Notes: generated by a model from the sequence alone, not told the origin. Numbered from the stretch's first letter, positions 7,903-15,196 are shown. The stretch is 64,000 nt of DNA from an uncultured Lachnospiraceae bacterium (GCA_910579805.1 CAJTWM010000006.1:77325-141324); one strand, 5' to 3'. Numbers and translations: made by a program.

Positions 7903-8457
7903 ATGGGACAGACAGTAAGCGGAAACACGGTAAGCGGAAATGACATCCCTCCTGCCGTCCTTCCGGCTGAAAACATCACAAATAACAATACATACATGAT
8001 TGACAATACGGCAGTCTGTGATCTGCTCGCTGCACTTTTGCAGGAAGAAACCAGACAGAATGAAACACTTACGCAACTTAGTACAGTCATACAGACGGTT
8101 TCAGAAAACCTTGAAAAAAGCGGCATATATGGGCATTTACGGGATCAGGTTTTGGCTGAGGGTACAGAACCGGAAACCGGGCTGGAGGCAGAACCGGAAA
8201 CCGATCCCTGCCTGCCTTATTTTGACGGCATTCTTGAGGAAATAAGCGGCATCAGCAGGACGGTAAGCGGAAACAACGCACTGCTAACCAGCATGGACGG
8301 CACGGCATCCGCTCTCCATGAAGCATACACGGAACAGGCAGAAAAGAACATAGAAACCGTAAGCCACAAACTTTCATTAGGGTATACCCTGCTTTTTGCA
8401 ACTGCCTTCATAGGAGGCCTTGTTATTGCAAAGATCGTATGGGGAAGAATGAGGTAA
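7903..8457 (+). CDS. Phage protein with TVSGN repeats and C-terminal membrane anchor
   Basis: 184 aa. The ATG at 7903 has AGAGGG 6 nt upstream; an in-frame ATG at 7888 overlapping the previous stop is the alternative. The N-terminus carries tandem TVSGN units (QTVSGNTVSGND), another TVSGN near residue 125, and TVSEN between. A long polar/helical middle leads to one C-terminal transmembrane helix (LGYTLLFATAFIGGLVIAKIV) and a basic end WGRMR. The tail-anchored topology fits a minor virion or assembly protein. No family recognised. Confidence 0.6.
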   Translation: MGQTVSGNTVSGNDIPPAVLPAENITNNNTYMIDNTAVCDLLAALLQEETRQNETLTQLSTVIQTVSENLEKSGIYGHLRDQVLAEGTEPETGLEAEPETDPCLPYFDGILEEISGISRTVSGNNALLTSMDGTASALHEAYTEQAEKNIETVSHKLSLGYTLLFATAFIGGLVIAKIVWGRMR

Positions 8458-8461
8458 ACAT

Positions 8462-8611
8462 ATGGAACAACTTATACAACAATATGCAGCATCCCTTACC
8501 ATCCCGATCCTATGCCTTGGCATTGTATTAGGGTTCGGCGCTGGTACACTGGTGCAATTTTTATCATACGGTATTTTCAAGGCCATAAGCCTTGTCAATA
8601 TAAATAAATAG
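8462..8611 (+). CDS. Phage small hydrophobic protein, 49 aa
   Basis: Starts four bases after the upstream stop. Mostly one long hydrophobic stretch (SLTIPILCLGIVLGFGAGTL, residues 11-30) then QFLSYGIFKAISLVNINK. Likely a single-pass minor coat or tip protein (gVII/gIX-like), judged by size and by its place directly before the major coat gene. Confidence 0.6.
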   Translation: MEQLIQQYAASLTIPILCLGIVLGFGAGTLVQFLSYGIFKAISLVNINK

Positions 8612-8648
8612 TTCCCGGGGACGGGAACGGAAAGGATAGGTAGAGCGT

Positions 8649-8846
8649 ATGTATACTGGACTGGCAACAGGGGTATCGAGCCTCGTAACGGAAGCACTGA
8701 AGACAGCATTCAGCGGTGCAGTTTCAAGTGTCCTCGCGGATGTAGGGGCGATGATGAGCTTAGCACTCCCCGCGGCGCTGACGATCACGGGCGGCTTTCT
8801 TGCCATCAGGCTCGGGATCAAGTTCTTTAAGAGCGTGGCCAACTAG
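8649..8846 (+). CDS. Major coat protein (gVIII-like)
   Basis: 65 aa with the classic filamentous-phage coat layout: amphipathic Ala/Ser-rich N-terminal helix (residues 1-30), hydrophobic helix (MMSLALPAALTITGGFLAI, ~35-53), and a short basic DNA-facing C-terminus (RLGIKFFKSVAN). No signal peptide is evident, which is seen in several inovirus coat proteins. A strong terminator follows directly, as after gVIII in Ff phages. Confidence 0.75.
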   Translation: MYTGLATGVSSLVTEALKTAFSGAVSSVLADVGAMMSLALPAALTITGGFLAIRLGIKFFKSVAN

Positions 8847-8853
8847 GCAGGAA

Positions 8854-8880
8854 AAGAAGGGGCATTACAGCCCCTTTCTT
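8854..8880 (+). terminator. Rho-independent terminator after the major coat gene
   Basis: AAGAAGGGGC, 6-nt loop ATTACA, GCCCCTTTCTT. It is GC-rich with a short T-rich tail and separates the high-expression small genes from the downstream adsorption/assembly genes. Confidence 0.8.
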
Positions 8881-8916
8881 CATCCCTGATACATATGCGG
8901 AAAAGAAGGGACAGGC

Positions 8917-9285
8917 ATGGAACTTACAGTAAACTTACAGGAAATATTCAAGCCGGAGAATTTTGAAATATTGTCTTGTTTTGCGGGCATGGTGCTTGCT
9001 TTCGGATTTTTTGGCGCAATGGCCTATGACCTTGCAAAGAATGTCATAATGACGCTGGAAGAGCTGGCCGGCGCGGCCATTGACCTTGCTTACAGACATA
9101 CAAAACATTACAGGAAGAGAAATGTAAAAACGCTGGTCTGCCATAACAGATGCAGGGATCTGATAGAAAGAATGTGGGACGGCGGCAAGCTAAGCAATGG
9201 CGAATATGCCTTCCTGCTCAATGGCATAGAGGGGCAGAAAAACAGGCAGTTAAAAGGGGTGTGGGAGTTAAACAGTGACCGGTGA
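8917..9285 (+). CDS. Phage membrane protein, 122 aa
   Basis: ATG preceded by AAGAAGGGAC. One membrane helix near the N-terminus (ILSCFAGMVLAFGFFGAMAYDLA, ~18-40), then a basic region (HTKHYRKRNVK) and a C-terminal helical domain (LIERMWDGGKLSNGEYAFLLNG). Function unknown; it lies between the coat and adsorption genes. Confidence 0.6.
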   Translation: MELTVNLQEIFKPENFEILSCFAGMVLAFGFFGAMAYDLAKNVIMTLEELAGAAIDLAYRHTKHYRKRNVKTLVCHNRCRDLIERMWDGGKLSNGEYAFLLNGIEGQKNRQLKGVWELNSDR

Positions 9286-9404
9286 AATTCGAAAAAGACA
9301 AGAGGAAAGTCCAAATGCCCGGAGAACGGGAAAACAAAAAAAACTGAATATTTGAAACTGTCTTCATAATGTGGTACACTACCCTACAAAAGGGGGTGTA
9401 ATTA

Positions 9405-9548
9405 GTGCTATTGGCTTTTGGTGTACCTATGTATTTGATTTTGTATCTAGCAATGTCCTTTTTATTTTTAGTTCCTGTTGTTATAGGTATAGGATTAACT
9501 ATTTATTTTATTTTCAAATATGGATTAAAAAAGAGGAAAGACAGGTAA
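9405..9548 (+). CDS. AT-rich small membrane protein, 47 aa, GTG start
   Basis: GTG at 9405 follows AGGGGGTG with 7-nt spacing, and the gene is closed by its own terminator. The peptide is almost entirely hydrophobic (two segments, LLAFGVPMYLILYLAMSFLF and VPVVIGIGLTIYFIF) with a basic tail GLKKRKDR. Codons are much more AT-rich than in genes to the left, suggesting separate acquisition. It may be a phage accessory gene. Confidence 0.55.
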   Translation: MLLAFGVPMYLILYLAMSFLFLVPVVIGIGLTIYFIFKYGLKKRKDR

Positions 9549-9566
9549 AAACAACCTGTCTTTTTT
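9537..9566 (+). terminator. Rho-independent terminator
   Basis: AAAGACAGGT and ACCTGTC arms followed by six T. It closes the small GTG-start gene and precedes the adsorption gene. Confidence 0.85.
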
Positions 9567-9588
9567 AATACTCTGAAAGGGGGAAAAT

Positions 9589-11496
9589 ATGCGGAAATTT
9601 ACACAAGGAATCATGGCTGTTGTTTTATCAATATCTATAATTTTTTCATATTCTATGAATGTTAGTGCTTCTCAAATGAAGCCTATTCCGGGCGCGTGGG
9701 CAACTATTGAAGAAATGGAGTCCGCTGATGATTCTATGGATTTTGAACAATGGTGGTCTAATGTTATTTCTACATTGTTTTGTGGGATTGCTGATGCTAA
9801 AGCTATATTAAACGGAAATTTTGAACAATTTCTAGCTAATAATAAAAGTTGGTGCGATCAATTATACGGCAAAGCTAAAAGCGACGGAATGTTAAAAGAA
9901 ATTTACTACGATAGCAGTAAAACAAACTTAAGTGAAAGTGGTGTTAAATGCTCTACGGCCTTTATCGACTGGTTATGCAAGGAACTAAACAATTACTATG
10001 TCAGCGTCAACAAAGAAAACATATCCGATTATTACGATAAGACAAAGGGCTATTACGATTACGGCAGTACCAACGACGTTTCTTACGACCTCCTGTACGG
10101 GGAAAACCGTAACGGCAAAGTCGGCGTGCGCATGACGCAACATTTCGGGACAGGCAAGACGCTTGCTTACCAGTACCCTGTTTACGGCCTGCTTTCCGAA
10201 AACAAGAACGCCCTCACAGGCACTTCCTACTACATGGCAGACCTTTATTTTTACAACCCCCTGCTTGCTGATAAGACGGTTGAATACAACGTAGGGAATA
10301 ACCTCAAAATCAATGTGCAGGCCGTCAGGAACGGGCTTGCCCTTGCCGCTAACTCCAGTTATGCCAGATCACAGGGCATTTCTGAAATTAACAGTGGTTA
10401 CGGCGTTAACTCCACGCTCGGTTCACTGTACATACTGGAAGACGGCACACTTGGCACTTATGGCGGCTATAAGGGGGATACGGGAAGTATGGTCGCGTTT
10501 TACAACCTCCCTTCCATTTCCCTTTCTGACCCTGCCAACATTGCGAAAGACCCTTCTGACCCGTTCAGTACATGGAAATATACAAATTTACAACTCCGCA
10601 CAAAGATCCCTTTTTTTGACAGCTACGAAAAACTCGAAAAGGCATATAAGACAGGTGACCTTACTGAAGCGGTAAACTTCAGTAAGCTTTCTGCTTTTGC
10701 AGGTGGATATACGGGGGATGATGTTACTTATGATGCTGACACGCTTAAAAAAATTGAAAGTGTGTTGAATGATGTGAACCTCGACATACAGGATAAGATT
10801 GACCAGCTTAAAGACCTGATCGGGGATATTGGTGACGAGATCGGCGGCGCGGTCGGGGACAATACGGAAGAAGTCAGGAAGACAAACGAGTGGCTTAGGA
10901 AGATCAAGGAAGTGCTTGACGGCATCTTAGAGCTCCTTACTTTGAAGCTGGATTCTGTCCCCCCTCCTGTCTCCGGCACTGACAGCATTTTTGATGCCTT
11001 GGACGCTTTTTCCGGCAGGGTTACGGCACTCCTTGACGACATCCTTGGCACGCTGAAATCCATCCGGCGCTGGGCGGTCGCAGACACGATCATAGACGGC
11101 ATAGACCTTGCCGAAAGCCTTGTGAAGGACATAGTAGGGCTTGCGAAAGACCTGTTCAAAGCCCCGGCCGACGTGTTTTCCGTCCTCATGGTTTCCGTGG
11201 AATCCCTAGGGGATGCCCTTAGCGTGAAGTTCCCGTTCTGCATCCCGTGGGACGTGGCTTTTCTGTTTGGCCTGCTCCGCGCATCCCCCAAGGCGCCGCA
11301 TTATGAAATCCCACTGAAATACGGTTCGGAAAGCTCCATCATTTCAGTGGATGAGACAATCGTGCTCGATTTTGCACAGTTTGAAATTGTAAGCAGGGTC
11401 TGCCGCACGTTCCTTACGCTCGTATTCTGCAAGGGGCTTTTAGACCTCACGTTTAAGATCATAAGCATGAAGGAAGGGGAGAATGAACGGTCATGA
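9589..11496 (+). CDS. Phage adsorption/attachment protein (pIII-like)
   Basis: 635 aa, the largest phage gene. Signal peptide at residues 1-29 (MRKFTQGIMAVVLSISIIFS ... VSASQ). A large Tyr/Asn-rich extracellular domain extends to ~390, a helical/coiled region (~395-520) contains many L/I/D repeats, and FPFCIPWDVAFLF then PHYEIPL precede a C-terminal membrane helix (~605-625) and basic end. The FCIPWD plus terminal helix layout is typical of Gram-positive inovirus adsorption proteins. The first ~370 bases are clearly more AT-rich than the rest, suggesting exchange of the receptor-binding end. Confidence 0.75.
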   Translation: MRKFTQGIMAVVLSISIIFSYSMNVSASQMKPIPGAWATIEEMESADDSMDFEQWWSNVISTLFCGIADAKAILNGNFEQFLANNKSWCDQLYGKAKSDGMLKEIYYDSSKTNLSESGVKCSTAFIDWLCKELNNYYVSVNKENISDYYDKTKGYYDYGSTNDVSYDLLYGENRNGKVGVRMTQHFGTGKTLAYQYPVYGLLSENKNALTGTSYYMADLYFYNPLLADKTVEYNVGNNLKINVQAVRNGLALAANSSYARSQGISEINSGYGVNSTLGSLYILEDGTLGTYGGYKGDTGSMVAFYNLPSISLSDPANIAKDPSDPFSTWKYTNLQLRTKIPFFDSYEKLEKAYKTGDLTEAVNFSKLSAFAGGYTGDDVTYDADTLKKIESVLNDVNLDIQDKIDQLKDLIGDIGDEIGGAVGDNTEEVRKTNEWLRKIKEVLDGILELLTLKLDSVPPPVSGTDSIFDALDAFSGRVTALLDDILGTLKSIRRWAVADTIIDGIDLAESLVKDIVGLAKDLFKAPADVFSVLMVSVESLGDALSVKFPFCIPWDVAFLFGLLRASPKAPHYEIPLKYGSESSIISVDETIVLDFAQFEIVSRVCRTFLTLVFCKGLLDLTFKIISMKEGENERS

Positions 11497-11753
11497 TTGA
11501 TTTTTTTCTGGACATCATTAAGGCATTTTATGACGCACTCCCGGGCAGTTTCATACAGAACGCGGATTTTTTCGGCAATGATGTTTTCGGGATGATACCT
11601 GACCTCATGAATTACCTGAACTGGTTCGTCCCGTTTGACACGGCATCCGACATCATGGCCGTGTGGCTGCCCTGCATTCTGCTCTATTACATCGCAAGCA
11701 GCACGCGCACGGTCATAAAACGGCTGATGCGGATATTCATAGACAAATTATAG
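11493..11753 (+). CDS. pVI-like minor virion membrane protein, 86 aa
   Basis: Overlaps the adsorption gene by ATGA, so translation is coupled. Contains hydrophobic segments around residues 1-15 and 47-68 (FDTASDIMAVWLPCILLYYIAS) and a basic C-terminus (TRTVIKRLMRIFIDKL). Position between pIII-like and Zot genes is that of gVI in filamentous phages. Function inferred from position and topology. Confidence 0.6.
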   Translation: MIDFFLDIIKAFYDALPGSFIQNADFFGNDVFGMIPDLMNYLNWFVPFDTASDIMAVWLPCILLYYIASSTRTVIKRLMRIFIDKL

Positions 11754-11763
11754 GAGGCGGATG

Positions 11764-12438
11764 ATGATCTATTTTTTCACGGGCAAGCCCGGCAACGGGA
11801 AATCCCTGCATATGGCGGAGATCATGTATAAGGCGCTGAAAAAGGGGCAGAACGTGATTTCCAACTTTGAAATCAATGAATCTTATTTTGACGGCTGCAA
11901 CCCGGAAAAGCTCGGCCGGTTTATCTATGCCGGCAACTATTACTGGCTGAACAATGCCTATCTGTCTGGCGGCGGCAGGAAATTCAGCTATATAGAGGGC
12001 CTTAAAAATTTTGCCCTTATGCACCATGGGCGCAGGGCAGATGGGAGGATCAAGGAAGGACAGACGCTCCTTGTCTTGGATGAATGCCAGGAAATTTTTA
12101 ACAACAGACAGTGGAATCGTGCCGACCGCCTTGAATGGTGCGCTTTTTTCCGTGAACACAGGAAATACGGTTATGAAGTCTACCTGATTTCACAGGATGA
12201 TAAGGTAATCGATAAGCAGATCCGGCAGATACTGCAGTTTGAGTTCGAGCACCGCGCGCTGAAAAATTATAAGTGGTTCGGAAAGCTTCTTTCCCTGCTT
12301 GCCGGGGGGAATCTTTTTGTATGCATTAAAAAGAATTATTCCATGAAGGGGAAAGATGCAAAAGTAAGCTCCTCCTATTTCAGGGGAAAGAAAAAGTTTT
12401 ATGGTTTTTATGACAGCTATGCCCTTTTCCACGGCTAA
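11764..12438 (+). CDS. Zonular occludens toxin (Zot) family phage assembly ATPase
   Basis: Inovirus gene I product: a membrane-linked P-loop ATPase that drives extrusion of the phage filament. 224 aa with Walker A GKPGNGKS (residues 7-14), Walker B LLVLDECQ (102-109) and the conserved RQWNRADRLEWCAFFREHRKYGYEVYLISQ-type region (split here as RQWNR, FFREHRKYG, LISQ). A weakly hydrophobic segment at 171-187 may be the membrane element. Start taken at 11764, 6 nt after GGAGG; the ATG one codon earlier is only 3 nt away. Shorter than Gram-negative Zot (~400 aa), consistent with no outer membrane partner. Confidence 0.88.
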   Translation: MIYFFTGKPGNGKSLHMAEIMYKALKKGQNVISNFEINESYFDGCNPEKLGRFIYAGNYYWLNNAYLSGGGRKFSYIEGLKNFALMHHGRRADGRIKEGQTLLVLDECQEIFNNRQWNRADRLEWCAFFREHRKYGYEVYLISQDDKVIDKQIRQILQFEFEHRALKNYKWFGKLLSLLAGGNLFVCIKKNYSMKGKDAKVSSSYFRGKKKFYGFYDSYALFHG

Positions 12439-12446
12439 ACCAAGGT

Positions 12447-12633
12447 GGCGCGCAGCGCCGGATTCCTTGATTTAAGCCGGGGAAAAGGACATAGCGGTCA
12501 TGTTCCCGTAGCAGCGTTTACCCTTGACAGTAGGGGCGCACGCTGCAGCCTTTTCCCGTGGAGGGGGTGCAAGCGGAGCGACACCCTCCACGGGCATCCC
12601 CGGGAAACGTGCGCGGGTTCATGCTGTCAAGGG
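12447..12633. other. Non-coding GC-rich nested hairpin region (possible packaging signal/origin accessory)
   Basis: No gene. Hairpins: GGCGC/GCGCC (12447-12459); outer arms CCCTTGACAG (12521-12530) with CTGTCAAGGG (12624-12633); inside them CCCGTGGAGGGGGTG (12555-12569) with CACCCTCCACGGG (12582-12594). Filamentous phages keep the packaging signal and both origins in such a hairpin cluster. Confidence 0.55.
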
Positions 12634-12639
12634 CTGCGG

Positions 12640-12676
12640 GAAGTTCCTGGGGCCTAGTATTACCCCTAGGAACTTC
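12640..12676 (+). other. Rolling-circle origin stem-loop with circovirus-type nonamer
   Basis: A 13-bp stem GAAGTTCCTGGGG/CCCCTAGGAACTTC with a single bulged A presents a 10-nt loop containing TAGTATTAC (12655-12663). TAGTATTAC is the nonanucleotide nicked by Rep at circovirus origins (geminiviruses use TAATATTAC). It lies 128 bp upstream of the CRESS-type rep gene. Confidence 0.85.
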
Positions 12677-12758
12677 TGTGACCTGTGACATTGTATGTCT
12701 TTTGTTGTTTTTACTGGATTTTTTAAGTCACAGAACGCTTGTGACCTTCCTATGTGAC
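12677..12758 (+). repeat. TGTGAC iterons next to the origin
   Basis: TGTGAC at 12677, 12684, 12740 and 12753, plus an inverted copy GTCACA at 12727. The first two abut the stem-loop. This arrangement matches Rep-binding iterons of CRESS-DNA replicons. Confidence 0.75.
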
Positions 12759-12804
12759 ATTTTGTTGCATGGGGATGAAAATATTGAATTTCAGGAGGTT
12801 TTTT

Positions 12805-13866
12805 ATGAGTGACAGGAAGGAAAGGAGCCGGAAATGGCTTCTGACAATCAATAATCCAAAGGAAATCAGTTATACGCATGAGTTTATCAGACTCCAGCTT
12901 TTGAATATCAAAAACCTTGATTACTTCTGTATGTGCGATGAGATCGGGATTAAGAGCAAAACTTATCATACGCATTTGTTTTTATACCGTCAGGATGCAA
13001 TGCGTTTCAACCAGATCAAGAAACTGTTCCCTTCCGCGCATATAGATTACTGCCGCGGCACCTGTCAGGAAAACCGTGATTACTGCCTGAAGCAGGGGAA
13101 ATATGCCGGGTCACGGAAAGAAGAAACAAATCTGAAGGATACTTTTGAGGAATCGGGTGATATGCCCCTTGAGAGGCAGGGGCAGCGCAATGACCTGATG
13201 GACCTGTACGACATGATCAAGGCAGGGCTGTCAAATTTTGAGATATTGGAGAGCAGCCCGCAGTACCTGATGAACCTCGATAAGATCGATTCCTGCAGGC
13301 AGGTGGTGGATGCGGAAAAATACCGCACCACTTTCCGGGAAATGCACGTTGAATATCATTTCGGAAAGACCGGGAAGGGAAAGACGCGTTCCATCATGGA
13401 AAGCCACGGGTATGAAGATGTATACCGTGTTACGGATTACCTGCATCCGTTTGATACTTATCAGGGACAGCCCGTCATTGTTTTTGAAGAGTTCCATTCC
13501 AACATCAAGATACAGGACATGCTGAATTACCTTGACGGTTATCCGCTGATGCTCCCGAGCAGGTACAATAATAAGACTGCCTGTTATACCACGGTCTACA
13601 TCACGTCAAACTTAAAGCTTGAAGAACAGTATAGAAGCATCCAGCGGGAATACTGGGACACATGGGAGGCGTTCCTCAGGCGGATACATAAGGTAAGGAT
13701 GTTCCGGGAGCACGACATAAAAGAATATGCGGGAGTTGACGAATATTTACGGCGCAAATATGAGTTTGACGGTGAAATTGATGCGGACTGCCCTTTTGTG
13801 AAGAAGGAAACATATAAGCAGGAACGGCTTGCAGGTGTTGATGATGACAGGAGGACGAAGTTATGA
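12805..13866 (+). CDS. rep: CRESS-type replication initiator (HUH endonuclease + SF3 helicase)
   Basis: 353 aa. Endonuclease motif I WLLTINN (11-17), motif II HTHLFL (55-60, metal-binding HxH), motif III YCLK (Y93 nucleophile, K96). Superfamily 3 helicase: Walker A GKTGKGKT (187-194), Walker B VIVFEEF (224-230), motif C TTVYITSN (262-269, sensor Asn), then an Arg-rich LRRIHKVRMFR. It should nick the TAGTATTAC loop and unwind the circle for rolling-circle replication. The ATG at 12805 is set by GGAGG 6 nt upstream; the longer frame has no such site. This Rep class is known from circo-/geminiviruses and bacterial pCRESS plasmids. Confidence 0.88.
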   Translation: MSDRKERSRKWLLTINNPKEISYTHEFIRLQLLNIKNLDYFCMCDEIGIKSKTYHTHLFLYRQDAMRFNQIKKLFPSAHIDYCRGTCQENRDYCLKQGKYAGSRKEETNLKDTFEESGDMPLERQGQRNDLMDLYDMIKAGLSNFEILESSPQYLMNLDKIDSCRQVVDAEKYRTTFREMHVEYHFGKTGKGKTRSIMESHGYEDVYRVTDYLHPFDTYQGQPVIVFEEFHSNIKIQDMLNYLDGYPLMLPSRYNNKTACYTTVYITSNLKLEEQYRSIQREYWDTWEAFLRRIHKVRMFREHDIKEYAGVDEYLRRKYEFDGEIDADCPFVKKETYKQERLAGVDDDRRTKL

Positions 13867-14042
13867 AGGTAAAGGCAAACAATGATATTTATGAAAGTGG
13901 TGTTGCGATCTTTTTGAAAGATGAGATATATGAGGTCATTTTTGAATATGATACGGTCTATGAATTACGGCGGTTATCCGGTGTGGTACGCTGTTATCCC
14001 AAACTGTTCTTTACCGTTGTACCGGAGGAAGGGGTTGGATGA
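13863..14042 (+). CDS. Small phage protein, 59 aa
   Basis: Starts at an ATG overlapping the rep stop (ATGA), so coupled to it. Sequence begins MKVKANNDIYESGVAIFLKD and contains EVIFEYDTVYELRRLSGVVR; soluble, no motif recognised. The following gene begins 1 nt after its stop, with GGAGG near its 3' end. Confidence 0.5.
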   Translation: MKVKANNDIYESGVAIFLKDEIYEVIFEYDTVYELRRLSGVVRCYPKLFFTVVPEEGVG

Positions 14043-14043
14043 T

Positions 14044-14766
14044 ATGCAGGGAAATGTTTCCATTACTTCCAGTGATGATTCATTAAATATAATACGCGGT
14101 AATGAGACAGCTCATTTTACTGCTGAACGTGAGCTTGCAAGGACAAGTGTCAGATATATCTATACTGATCTCTGTGACCTGCAGAGAAGCTATATCCGTC
14201 TTGGCTTTCATCTTTATGAGTTTAAAGTGAATGGATACCATGAGGATTTCGGATATCTTACTTTTGAGAATTTTTGTGATAAAAATATCGGGATGGATAA
14301 GGGGGCTGTATCCCGATGTATCAATGTCTATCTGCGTTTTGCAAAAAGACATAAGGAAGGGAGTTTTGTCCCCAGTATGTTCATTGATGATAAGTATGCG
14401 GATTTTTCCTATTCCCAGTTGTGCGAGATGCTTCCCTTGAGTGAAGCTGACCTGAAACATATCAGACCGGATATGACAGTAAAGCAGATCAGGGAATATA
14501 AAAAGATCAAGGACGGAACTTTTTTTAAAGTTCCTGATAAAAAAAGTTGCGACGTCGCAACTGATGAGACAAGGTTTGACATGGATAGATTTAACAGGTG
14601 TAAAGGTATCGTTGCCCGGAATTATGTAAAAAAATGTGTCCCTGTCGGCAGCTGTCCCGTATTCCTGTTTGATACGGACGGGAAACTGGTTGACGGTGGT
14701 TTTGATATCCTTTTCAGTGGCAGGGAAGGGATTGTATTAAGGAAATCAGGGGAAGGTGGTAAATGA
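14044..14766 (+). CDS. ParB/HTH-like DNA-binding regulator
   Basis: 240 aa. Start 14044 is chosen because a GGAGGAAGGGG tract precedes it and because an upstream in-frame ATG would overlap the preceding small gene throughout. Residues ~30-90 (RTSVRYIYTDLCDLQRSYIR, GYLTFENFCDKNIGMDKGAVSRCINVY) form a predicted helix-turn-helix like those of Firmicute phage/ICE proteins that scan for DNA. A conserved SYSQLCEMLPLSEADLKHI and MTVKQIREYKK follow. The gene contains a perfect 16-bp palindrome. Likely a phage regulator or partition-like protein; exact role unknown. Confidence 0.6.
   Translation: MQGNVSITSSDDSLNIIRGNETAHFTAERELARTSVRYIYTDLCDLQRSYIRLGFHLYEFKVNGYHEDFGYLTFENFCDKNIGMDKGAVSRCINVYLRFAKRHKEGSFVPSMFIDDKYADFSYSQLCEMLPLSEADLKHIRPDMTVKQIREYKKIKDGTFFKVPDKKSCDVATDETRFDMDRFNRCKGIVARNYVKKCVPVGSCPVFLFDTDGKLVDGGFDILFSGREGIVLRKSGEGGK
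14546..14561. other. Perfect 16-bp palindrome inside the regulator gene
   Basis: GTTGCGACGTCGCAAC, encoding SCDVAT in the hinge between the HTH and C-terminal parts. A candidate binding site for the protein itself. Confidence 0.5.
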
Positions 14767-15020
14767 TGAAGAAGAATACTTATCGCATAAAGGAAACAAA
14801 AGAAGGTTATTATGAGTTTACTTATTCCGGCAGTTTAGAGTGCGTGCTTGAAAAATTGCGCAGGGATTTGGAAAAAGAAGAAAAAAATCCGGATATCGTA
14901 TATTGGGAATGGATCAGAAAAAGGGCACAGGGCAATATTCAGGCACATGAGAGAAAAGTTTTAAGATTAAGGGCATTTATAGAGTGTGCAGAAAAGCATT
15001 TGGAAGAAGGTGCAGAATAA
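14763..15020 (+). CDS. Small phage protein, 85 aa
   Basis: Overlaps the previous stop (ATGATG). Highly charged helical protein (KETKEGYYEFTYSG, LEKLRRDLEKEEKNPD, AHERKVLRLRAFIECAEKHLEEG). Function unknown; last soluble gene of the forward phage operon. Confidence 0.6.
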   Translation: MMKKNTYRIKETKEGYYEFTYSGSLECVLEKLRRDLEKEEKNPDIVYWEWIRKRAQGNIQAHERKVLRLRAFIECAEKHLEEGAE

Positions 15021-15021
15021 T

Positions 15022-15135
15022 ATGGAATATCTTATAACTATATTTTTTGCAGTTATGATCCTGGTGGCTGTCCTGTGTGTCGTCTGTTTTTTAGGCTGCT
15101 GCCTTTTTGCCAGTACCGGAAGGTTTTTGGATTAG
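15022..15135 (+). CDS. Small Cys-rich membrane peptide, 37 aa
   Basis: Starts 1 nt after the preceding stop. Sequence MEYLITIFFAVMILVAVLCV followed by VCFLGCCLFASTGRFLD: one membrane helix with four cysteines. A hairpin (AAGCAGAT/ATCTGCTT, 15150-15171) follows and may end the forward operon. Function unknown. Confidence 0.5.
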   Translation: MEYLITIFFAVMILVAVLCVVCFLGCCLFASTGRFLD

Positions 15136-15196
15136 ACTGCACACAAAGAAAGCAGATCGTCCCATCTGCTTAAATTCAAGGTCATGTAAAGAGTGG

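Noticed and set aside
12445..12812. Open frames of 70-118 codons on both strands across the Zot-rep gap
   Set aside because: They lack ribosome sites and are explained by GC-rich hairpins and the origin stem-loop; coding would conflict with the conserved nonamer and iterons.
13921..14043. N-terminal extension of the phage HTH regulator by 41 codons
   Set aside because: It would overlap the 59-aa gene in another frame; the ATG at 14044 has its own GGAGG-type site.
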